A DNA stretch of 64,000 bases from positions 434,001 through 498,000 of the forward strand of contig NC_085855.1 of NCBI RefSeq assembly GCF_020906515.1. The letters are read 5' to 3'. Below are positions 1 through 7,825 of the stretch, piece after piece. The notes below the pieces were generated by a model. It was not told the DNA's origin, made no database searches, and saw only the letters and a program-made list of their open reading frames with translations. The translations under genes and the position numbers were made by a program. This stretch comes from Vanrija pseudolonga. Its lineage: Eukaryota; Basidiomycota; Tremellomycetes; Trichosporonales; Trichosporonaceae. The number at the start of each line of letters is the position of its first letter. Position 1 is the first letter of the stretch.

Positions 1-81
1 GCTTTTAGGCGGCGGGGGCGCGCTCATCTCCACTCCGGCGTCCGTGCCGTCGCCTAGCGGCGCATACTTTGGCGGTGGCAT
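1..81 (-). CDS. N-terminus of an unidentified protein, cut by the window edge
   Basis: An ATG at 81-79 opens a minus-strand frame without a stop to the left edge, giving 27 residues that are proline-rich and begin MPPPKYAPLGDG. The bases upstream (82-526) would be its promoter and the 3' flank of the AP-1 beta gene, so the two genes would be head to tail. Too little is visible to name a family. A proline-rich, uncharged start of this kind is common in fungal membrane and secreted proteins, but that is only a guess. A chance open frame of this length is possible, so confidence is low. Confidence 0.35.
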   Translation of the reverse strand, partial: MPPPKYAPLGDGTDAGVEMSAPPPPKS

Positions 82-526
82 GGTGCGATGTTGCTTGCTA
101 TAGCTGCTCGCTCGCGCACGCGTTATCGCTCTCGTCGGGGCCCGGCTTCCTGGCCCATCGGGGGGTCGCTCGCGCCGTGGGTGTGGGCGGGAATGGGCGG
201 CGCAGTCGTCGTGCTGTCGTGAACTTGTTGCCCGGGGTTGTGGTCGCCGCGAGTGTCGGCGTGCTGCGTGCGATGCTGATTGTGCACCGGTGTGATGGAC
301 GATGGACAAGTGCGAGTCTGACCACGTCTACTGAACCCAAAGTGTCGACCGTCCGTCCCGCAAGTCGCCCCGCCCTGATTCTCGACGGCTTTCATTGCCA
401 AGCCACGTGCAGCGTGCCTCGAACCCGATCCAATGCCTCATCGCATGCATCATCGACGTGCATCGACCACACACGACCACGCCGTGCCATCATAAACAAC
501 GGCGCTTCGCGCCGCCTCTACGTATA
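82..526. other. Intergenic, 445 bp
   Basis: This is the 3' flank of the AP-1 beta gene and the probable promoter of the partial gene at the left edge. Open frames here lack any recognisable motif. A CACGTG lies near 403. I see nothing else. Confidence 0.5.
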
Positions 527-2886
527 CTAAATCAACAAGTCCTCAGTGCCCCCACGCGGCCGCGGCATATCGGCCTGGTAGTTGCCTCCTCCGCCAAGAA
601 GGTCGAGATCCGCCAGCTGCGAGTACGGGTCGTCCGACAAGTCGCCCTGTGGCGTATCGGCCCGCTCACCGCCACTGCCGCCGTTGCCAGTCCCATTGCC
701 AGCCTCCATTGTTGGCCGCGCAGGTACTGGCACCGACTTGGGGTTGAAGCTCGACGCCGGCGCGCCTCTTGGCATGACGAGGTGCCGCCTCGACGACGCG
801 TTGAGCGCTGGCGAGTCGGGCAGGTACCGTGGCTTGGCGGTACGGATAAACGTCTCGGGGTTCTTGTGGTAGATGGAGCCGAGGGTTCCAGTGTGCAGGA
901 GGAGCTGGTCGAGCATACCCTTGACCATGCGGTCGGTTTCCGTCGAGATGACGGGCTTCTCGCCGAGGACAATCTCGCGGGCAGCAGTCGGGTTGGTGGT
1001 CAAAAGTCGCCAGTACATGAATCCCTGTGGGGTCGAGTCAGCTGGTGTATATCAACACAACACCACGCCGCCACTTACACGATCCCTCAGGTCGGGGTTC
1101 TCGGCCTCCTCGGTCGCAAGCTTGAGCACCTCTGGCAGGAGCGTCTGCGCGGCCGTCGGCCGCTTGATGAACAGCTTGACGACAGCTGTCAGTAGTGCGA
1201 GCTGCACCTCGGCCGGCTCCTCCTTGAATGCGTATGAAAAGTCCTCGAGCAGCTCGTCACTGTTCTCGATGCGGTCGGCGTACTGGCCCACGATCCAGAT
1301 CATGGCGGCCTTGGCCTCGGGCTCGTCGAGCACGTCGAGGTTCTCGCACAGCGTGCCGATAATGCTCTCGTACTTGTTGGGGTATCGCCTGAAGATGTCC
1401 TTGATGACGACAATCGCCTCCTGGACGACGTACGTGATCTTGGTCTTGAGAAGGTCGAGCAGAACAAGCACACATTGGTCGGAGGCGCCGGAGATCTTGA
1501 TGGCCAAGCGGCCGATCGAACGGACCGCCTTGCGCACAAAGTCGACATCGACCTCGGACGCATACTCCTTGAGCTCGGCAAGTACTTCGCCGACATTCTC
1601 CTCGCGCGTAAGGCGGTACATGATCTCGAGTTTGGCGAGCTTGACATAGATCGGGTCGTTGTACTTGCAGAAGAAGACCTTGACTTCGTTGGCGAGGATG
1701 GCCGGGCGGCGCTGGATAATAAGAAGAATGTTACGCAGGGCGACGTATTGCACCTCGGGTCCAGTAGACAGCAGGGTAACGAGGGGAGGGCCCATTTTGC
1801 GCTCGAGCATGCGGATGAGGTCCTCGTCCTCCATATAGTTCATGAGGTAGAGGATCACCTTGACGGTGGTGAGCACGACGGCCGAGTTGGCATGCTGCAG
1901 GCGGACGGATATCCTCTCCGCGAGCGTCTCGGCGTCGAGCGACGTCTGGGGGATGAACGAGAGGAGCGAGTCGAGGATGTACACCTGTCCCCACTCTGAG
2001 CACTCGCCGAGCGCGGCGACGAGCTTGCCGGCAACCGTGGCGTTTAATCTAAGCGTAATGTCGCTGCTTCTGTCCGAGATCTCCATCAGGGCCGCGACGG
2101 CGTTGGCCACAACGGTGGGGTTGTGGTCGGCCAGAAGGTCGCGGAGCATGGCGACAAAGTTCTCGCGCTCAATCATCTTCTTGCCATAGTCGGAAGAGTA
2201 GAGCTTTGCGACGCTGCGCGAGCGTCAGTTTGTCTCATTGCCGCACCCCAGCTCTGACTCCACCCCGCTACACTTACGCAATCGCGGCCGTTTTGCGCAC
2301 ATACGGGTCCTGGTCCTCGAGGCCGTGGCGTAGGGGGTCGACGAGCGCCTGGATGATGCTCGGGAGCGGGATGGACGACATGGTACGGATGGCGAGCGCA
2401 CGGATGAGCGGGTTACGGTCTGCGCAGTCCTGCCGTTGTCAGCGCCGTCTCTCTCTCGTGGCTCAACATACCGAGAGGAAGCCGCCGATGGCGTGCGCGA
2501 CCTCTTCAGGCCGTGACCGGCCATAGTTGACGAGGTAGAGGTATACCACTGCGGGTTAGCTCTGCACTCTCTTTCCAACCCACTCTTCTTGATCTCGAGG
2601 ACTTGGATCTGCATGCACTGGACCATGTCGGGGAAGAGCTGCGACACTGGCGGGTGAGCAACATCAGACGAACTAACACCCACTGTCATTGCCCATCGTC
2701 ATGTTGGCGACAATCTTCTTCAACGCCGTCTTCTTGCGCGCGTAGCCTTTGTCCTTCTTGTCGCCGGAGTTGCGGAGCTCATCGCGCAAGTCCTGGATCT
2801 TGGTGCGGGCTGGGCGCGAGCGAGCGCGTCAGCGCGAGGTCGAGGGCGGCGCGCAAGCACTCACTGAACAGCTTGGCGTCGGCCAT
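527..2886 (-). CDS. APL2: AP-1 complex subunit beta (beta-adaptin, fungal short form)
   Basis: Seven exons on the minus strand: 2886-2865, 2809-2684, 2646-2584, 2548-2472, 2429-2278, 2213-1079 and 1024-527, giving 690 residues. It is the large beta subunit of the clathrin adaptor that sorts cargo at the trans-Golgi and endosomes. The protein starts MADAKLF and runs through an adaptin-type helical repeat trunk, with strongly conserved stretches such as [40 protein letters not shown] and [13 protein letters not shown]. It ends in a glycine/proline-rich hinge with [11 protein letters not shown], close to a clathrin-box-like leucine motif, and finishes DLLI. The C-terminal appendage of animal beta-adaptins is absent, as in fungal AP-1 beta of about 700 residues. 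All exon phases join cleanly. It shares a divergent promoter with BOL3. AP-2 beta is the main alternative name. Confidence 0.95.
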
Positions 2887-3342
2887 GGTGGGATGTTAGT
2901 TGTGTGGGAGGAGGGAGATGGAGGGATGCCAGCTGCGAGGCAGGAGGCCTTAGGCGGATGCTCGCTGATCGATCCGCGGGGGGGGGGGGGGGGGGGGGGG
3001 TATCGGCGCGTAGTGTGCGTGCGCTGACCAAGGGGGTCGGGTCGTCTAGCGTGATCGTATGCTGCGTCGCTAGGTCGTGTCGTGAGTGCTGCTACGTTGA
3101 TGTTGTTGTTGATTGAAAGCGAGATGCCAACGTTGCAGTCATGCTGCCGCACCGCACGTCCCCGTTCGTCTCGTTGTCGTCGCGGTGACGCCGTCAGTAT
3201 TCAGGTCGTCCACCCGCGACCTACCCTCGGCAAGTAAATGCTCCCGCCGACCGTCGGGGCGGCACTCGGCTTCTCCATCGCGCCGCAGGCATCTTGCTCG
3301 ACTTTTGTCAGCAGCACCTACCCACCAACACCTTACACAAGC
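2887..3342. other. Divergent promoter between APL2 and BOL3
   Basis: 456 bp between two divergent start codons. It carries a 23-nt uninterrupted G run (separate entry) and, at about 3299, an ACTTTTGTC element (complement of the AAAGT-type motif seen in other promoters here). No gene is visible. Confidence 0.6.
2978..3000. repeat. Homopolymer G23 tract
   Basis: Twenty-three consecutive G residues in the divergent APL2/BOL3 promoter, 92 bp upstream of the APL2 start. Such a tract can exclude nucleosomes or form a quadruplex. Its true length is uncertain because long homopolymers are error-prone in sequencing. Confidence 0.9.
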
Positions 3343-3783
3343 ATGATGTCCCTCCGCCTCCTCTCGCGCGCAACAAGAGCCTCCTCGTCGTCATCGACGA
3401 CCCTCCGCCTCGCGCACCGCGCCTACTCCATCCCCGCGCGCGAGGTGCCCACCGGCCTGGGAGAGGGCGAGAAGGTCATCTGGGATAAGCTCGCCGCGCG
3501 CTTCCCCGGGACGCAGTTGCAGGTGCAGGACGTGTCTGGTGGGTTTGGGGGACGAAAGAAGGGGGAGGCAAGCTGACATCCGCGCCAGGCGGCTGCGGCT
3601 CGTTCTACGCCATCTCCGTCTCGTCCCCCGAGTTCAAGGGCCTCTCCATGGTCAAGCAGCACAAGCTCGTCAACGACTGCTTGAAGGAGGACATTAAGGG
3701 GATCCACGGATTGCAAGTGAGTCGACGGCCTTGGTGCTTTCGCTAACCCCCAGCTCAAGACAATCCCAGAGGACGCGGCATAG
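3343..3783 (+). CDS. BOL3: BolA-like protein, mitochondrial (BolA3 type)
   Basis: Three exons: 3343-3538, 3589-3716 and 3754-3783, 117 residues. Bol3/BolA3 acts late in mitochondrial iron-sulfur cluster delivery, helping transfer of 4Fe-4S clusters to client enzymes. The first 40 residues are rich in Arg and Ser without acids and look like a matrix targeting signal ending near RAYSIPA. The BolA fold follows: QDVSGGCGSFYAISV, GLSMVKQHKLVNDCLKEDI and the helix end IHGLQ. The Cys of GGCG and the His of VKQH are the usual cluster ligands of the family. Two adjacent in-frame ATGs (3343 and 3346) are both usable; the first is taken. It is divergent from APL2 and convergent with MAP1, 59 bp away. 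Confidence 0.95.
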
Positions 3784-3842
3784 GGAAGAAAAATGCATAT
3801 GTGGCCTCTACTCCAGTCTGTGCTGTCGCTGGCAAAACAAAA

Positions 3843-5372
3843 CTAGTCTGTGGCAACGGGCGTGCCGGCGCCGTTGGGCGTGTCCACTGGCGTGTCGACC
3901 TCGTCGTCATCGTCGCCGCCAGCGGCGCCAGCGGCAGCCGCCGCACCGTTGCCCGACTTCTTGTTCTTCTTCTTGTTGTTCTTCTTCTTCTTGGGTATCC
4001 TGGTGAGGATCTCGGCGCCGTTCTCAGTGATGAGGATCGTCTCCTCGAACTGGGCCGACCGGCGGCCGTCGAGCGTGACGGCCGTCCAGTCGTCGCGCCA
4101 GTGGTCGAGGTTGGCGGTGCCGAGGTTGATCATGGGCTCCTGGAGCGATTGTCAGTTGCCGCACGGCTGGCTGGCCAATCACACGACTCACAATGGTAAA
4201 CACCTGGCCGACCTCCATCTTTCCGGGCATCTTCGAGTTGGCGTAGTGCACAATGTTGGGGTTGCAGTGGAACAGGTTGTGGATGCCGTGGCCGGTGTAG
4301 CGGCGGACGACGCTGAAGCCCTTGGGCTTGGTGATGGACTCGATCTTGTTGCCAATCTCGCGGTAGGGGACGCCGGGCTTGCACAGCGCAATGGCCTCCT
4401 CCATCGCCTTCTTGGTCGTGTCAATCAGGTCTTGTGACTCCTGGTCAATCTTGCCGACGGGGTACGTCGCGTTCAGGTCGCCGTGGAAGCCCTTGTAGAA
4501 GAGGGACACGTCGAGGTTGACAATGTCGCCCTCGACCAGTGGCCGCTGGTCGGGGATACCGTGGCAGATGACCTCGTTGACACTGATGCACACCGACTTG
4601 GGGAACTTGTTGTAGTTGAGCGGCGAGGGGTAGCAGTTGCGGTCGATGCATGCCTGGTGGCAGATGGCGTCGAGCTCGTCCGACGTGATGCCGGGGCGGA
4701 TCGCGGCGGCAGTGATGTCGAGGACCTCGCGCGAGAGCTGCCGTCAGCGCTGCTTTCGCCTCCTACTCACCCTGCACACCGTCCTCATCGCTTCAATCTC
4801 CTGCTGGGTCAGGATCTTGACCGACCGCTCGCGGACGGCCTCGCACGCGCTCCATCCCTGCGCTGTTCTGTCAGCACTTCCCGCCCATCGCAAACTCACG
4901 GTGGTCGGCGTAGTCGGGGCGCTCGATGTGCGCGGGCACCTCACGCTTCGCTGAGAGGGGGTAGACTGGCCTCAGTGTGCCGGTGAACTGGTAGCCGCGC
5001 ATCGAGGCGGGGAGGGTCGAGTTCTCTGTTTGACATGTCAGCGGCGCGTCCATCGCAAGGAGTCGCCACCACGTACTCGTGTCCTCATTGTCCGCGGCAA
5101 TCTTGACAATGTTGTGGATGAGCTTGTGTGTTCCCTGGGGATTAGTTACGCGTAGCACAAGCATATACATACCCCTGTGGAAGTCAGCTATGCCATCAAA
5201 TGCTGCCACTCACAGTTCTTCTTGAAGCAGTCCTGGTCGCAGAAGAAGCTGCCCGCGATATTCAACCTGGCGATGTCAGCGGTTGTCCAAGCACGGTCCG
5301 CGCTCACTTCTTGCAGTGAGGGCACTCGAGACGCGAGGCCTCCTTTGCCTGGCAGCCAGTGCAGAGGGTCAT
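3843..5372 (-). CDS. MAP1: Methionine aminopeptidase 1
   Basis: Eight exons: 5372-5308, 5266-5214, 5174-5173, 5134-5077, 5025-4900, 4862-4771, 4737-4192 and 4139-3843, 412 residues. The enzyme removes initiator Met from nascent proteins in the cytosol. The N-terminal double zinc finger is visible ([25 protein letters not shown]), then the linker RPDYADHPQGW, and the pita-bread catalytic domain with [53 protein letters not shown] and [11 protein letters not shown]. Metal ligands Asp, Asp, His, Glu, Glu are all in place. Exon 3 is only 2 nt (GG): it is required to restore the conserved NWGTHKLIH; leaving it out shifts the frame to a stop. An unusual Lys/Asn-rich and Ala/Asp-rich C-terminal tail of about 45 residues follows the catalytic domain. 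Confidence 0.96.
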
Positions 5373-5485
5373 TGTTGTTGTTGTATTAGTGGTGTGTATA
5401 TGCGATGCAAAGGGCCGAGTACGCCAACTAAGCCGCCGCCGACGACGTGAAGAAGAAGTTGGCGCGCAGACGATCTGCAAATTGG

Positions 5486-5493
5486 TCACGTGA
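5486..5493. promoter_or_regulatory. TCACGTGA E-box
   Basis: A perfect 8-bp palindrome 114 bp upstream of the MAP1 start. The core CACGTG is the classical site for bHLH factors such as Cbf1. The same core occurs in four other divergent promoters of this window. Confidence 0.4.
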
Positions 5494-5655
5494 GCCGTGA
5501 GCCGAAACGACGGAGTGGCCGGCGACCACCGAGTGGTGCTTGCTGTCAGTGCCTAGGCGGTGGTGCCCCGTCGCTCGCTTGACTCATGATCGCATGCGAG
5601 CCGACGACGGACAGAGAGCGGGCCGGCGTCGAGACGAAGCACCCAGTCCAGCAGC

Positions 5656-5662
5656 ATAAATA
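5656..5662 (+). promoter_or_regulatory. TATA-like element of the GLOD5-like gene
   Basis: ATAAATA lies 91 bp upstream of the ATG at 5754, a suitable distance for a core promoter. Confidence 0.4.
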
Positions 5663-5753
5663 GCCAGCGGCAGCAGCGACACACAGCGGCGATAGCAAGT
5701 ACAGCCCCCTTAGTCCTAGCCCCACCCCAGCCCAGCTCAGGCCAGCCAGCACA

Positions 5754-6215
5754 ATGACAGCCGCCGCCATCTGCACCATCGCGTCCCTCGACCACCTCGT
5801 GCTGACGGTCGCGTCGCTCCCGCGCACGATCACATTCTACCAGCGCCTGGGGATGCGGCACGAGGTCTTCTCGCCGGCCAGCGCACCAGACACGCAGCGG
5901 CACTCGCTGCGCTTCGGGCCGTCCAAGATCAACCTGCACCAGAAGGGGTCCGAGTTCGACCCTAAGGCGACCAACGTCCAGACGGGCTCGGCGGACCTGT
6001 GCTTCGTCGTCGAGGATGACGTGCGCGTTGTCCGCGAGCGACTGCAGGCGGCCGGCCTGACCATCCTCGAGGGAGGCGAGGTCGTGCCGCGTACTGGCGC
6101 GCGCGGACCCATCGAGTCGGTCTACCTCTACGACCCGGACGGTAACCTCGTCGAGTGAGTGCTGCTGCCGGGCGCCACTGACGACGCCAGGCTGTCCAAC
6201 TACAAGCAGAAGTGA
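5754..6215 (+). CDS. Glyoxalase/VOC-fold protein, GLOD5-like
   Basis: Two exons, 5754-6154 and 6191-6215, 141 residues. It is a single vicinal-oxygen-chelate domain: IASLDHLVLTV and FYQRLGMRHEV at the first beta-alpha unit, HSLRFGPSKINLHQKG, DLCFVVED, then IESVYLYDPDGNLVEL. Metal-ligand candidates are the first-strand His (LDHLV), the His of NLHQK and the final Glu (NLVEL). The full-length match is to the glyoxalase domain-containing protein 5 family, whose substrate is not established, so activity on methylglyoxal should not be assumed. The last exon adds only NYKQK and removes an early stop. Divergent from MAP1. Confidence 0.88.
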
Positions 6216-6785
6216 GCGGTCGGAGGCCGGAGGCCGGTCGTGCAGCACAGAGAGCGTGCACGACGCCAGCTGCTCGCGCAGCTCGCCGGATAACCTCGTG
6301 GTGACACCATGTCAGTGCCGATGACATGCCGGATCTTGCATGAGAATAGTGGGACCAGGTGGGACGATAGGGACCACGAAGGGTCCATGAGGCGTCGGCG
6401 ACATACGCGGCGGTGACGGATCTCCGAGATTTGTATTCGTTCGGTAATGCCTGCGTCATTGTTGGGGATGGGGATGGTGTGGTGGTATGTGATGCGAGGT
6501 GCACGGCGATGCGATGCATGAGGGCGTTGGAAGGTGCATGAGGTGGTTGTGACTGTACGTCGACGCTTGTGCTGTGGGTACTGACTGGGTGTACCGGCCC
6601 CTCTCCTCCATGCATCCCAGTGGTGCACACCCGTCACCTGCACGCGTCCAAGCTGCACATTGGCCCACCGTTAAGCAGACAACGAAGAACCAAGACATTG
6701 TGAGACAGCCAAACCAGGTCCGAGACACGAAAGTGGCAGAGCCTCTTGAGCCACCAACGCCCCATGAAATCAGAGAATCATCTCA
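6216..6785. other. Intergenic, 570 bp
   Basis: 3' flank of the GLOD5-like gene and 5' flank of the first tRNA-Leu. No convincing open frame, repeat or RNA is visible. Confidence 0.5.
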
Positions 6786-6877
6786 GGCGAGATGGCCGAG
6801 CGGTCTAAGGCGCTGTGTTAAGGTGTGCTAATGCATATCCGCAGTCTTCGGACGTGGGTTCGAATCCCACTCTCGTC
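6786..6877 (+). tRNA. tRNA-Leu(AAG) with 15-nt intron, copy 1
   Basis: A 92-nt gene folding as a leucine tRNA. The acceptor arm GGCGAGA pairs with TCTCGTC, the D arm is GCC..GGC, and the anticodon stem CTGTG pairs with CGCAG. The loop TTAAGG places AAG at 34-36. A 15-nt intron sits after position 37, the canonical place. The variable arm is a mini-hairpin with a TTCG loop, and the T arm is GTGGG-TTCGAAT-CCCAC. CCA is not encoded. It reads CUU/CUC leucine codons. Two more copies lie at 20883 and 25922; a conserved hairpin follows each. Confidence 0.95.
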
Positions 6878-6881
6878 AATA

Positions 6882-6897
6882 GAGGATTCAGTTCCTC
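6882..6897 (+). other. Conserved trailer hairpin downstream of tRNA-Leu copy 1
   Basis: Four bases after the mature tRNA end, GAGGA pairs with TCCTC around the loop TTCAGT. The same loop and spacing follow copies 2 and 3, with compensatory stem changes. It lies before the first T-run, so it should be in the primary transcript. Confidence 0.7.
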
Positions 6898-6905
6898 AAC
6901 CTACC

Positions 6906-6910
6906 TTTTT
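6906..6910 (+). terminator. Pol III terminator T5
   Basis: First run of at least four T after tRNA-Leu copy 1, 29 bp past the mature 3' end and beyond the trailer hairpin. Confidence 0.7.
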
Positions 6911-7825
6911 GGCTTTGGCCAACGTCACCAATGTCCACCCGGACGAATCCGGGATTCCGCGCCTCCCTCGCCCGGTTGGTGCCGAGGCGTCGAGTGGCGG
7001 CCAAAGTGGGGTCCTCCGCCCTGGTCGTGGCGCGCGGCTACCTGCAAGCAAGCAAACGCACAATAGGTTCCTATCGGGTGGCTTGGGCAGGGAGGGGCTC
7101 ACATCCCTGCGGGCTGCGGTGCGAGCAGCCAGGAAAGATCAACAGAGGGAGCTTTACTCGAACGACCAGTCGAGCTCCGGTACGGTAGTCGGTCCGTCGT
7201 CTCGTCGCGGTTCCGACGCGGTGCTCTAGCCGGTAGGCCGGGTGTGCACAACGCAAAGCAAAGCAAAGCAAAGCATAGCATCTTGGTTGTTCCGATTATT
7301 CTGGCAGGGTGCAGATGCAAGAATACATCGTGGCGCGCGCATCACGGGCAACAATGTCAGTGTACATCATCTGCGGCGTACGAGGCGGAAAGCAGCACCT
7401 CCCTCCGTGCCCACTCCGGTCGACGACGCCGGCGTCGTCGCACGAGCAGAACAAGCGGCCTCTGCGGGGGCGGGCCATTGCCTGCCTAGCGCCGCCGCTG
7501 GGCTGCCCTGCCCTGCCTGCCCATCTTGTCGTCATTGTCGAGTTCCTTGCGACGAGATGCATGCCAAGAGAGGGACGGTTTGTGGGTTCAGTGTGAGTAG
7601 TTCCTCCGCAATTTGGTCCCGACTCTCCGTGTATTTGTAGAGACCACTACCAATCCTCGTTGATCAATACAAATCATCTCGACACTCGGCATCTCCTCAT
7701 CCACCATTGCAGCCTCCCCACACACGACCCACGGCCCGTACACCCAATCCAGATGATTCTGGCGAGCCGAGCCCATAGCTTGGTATAAGCGCCGCACCAG
7801 CCCAACCCCCGCCGCCGTCTCCATC
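6911..7825. other. Intergenic, 915 bp, upstream of the Zn2Cys6-PAS regulator
   Basis: Long promoter-type region. It contains a (GCAAA)4 microsatellite at 7253-7275. Open frames are short, differ in composition from neighbouring genes and show no motif. Confidence 0.5.
7253..7275 (+). repeat. (GCAAA)4 microsatellite
   Basis: Four perfect copies of the pentamer GCAAA plus GCA, in the long region upstream of the Zn2Cys6-PAS gene. Confidence 0.9.

Larger units (their letters stand above)
5373..5753. other. Divergent promoter between MAP1 and the GLOD5-like gene
   Basis: 381 bp. It holds a perfect TCACGTGA palindrome at 5486-5493 and a TATA-like ATAAATA at 5656-5662. No gene is visible. Confidence 0.55.

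Noticed and set aside
395-1195. 266-codon plus-strand open frame over the end of APL2
   Set aside because: Antisense to the conserved AP-1 beta C-terminus; composition Arg/Val/His-rich with no domain.
6825-7229. Plus-strand open frame starting in tRNA-Leu copy 1
   Set aside because: It begins inside the tRNA intron and continues into non-conserved sequence.
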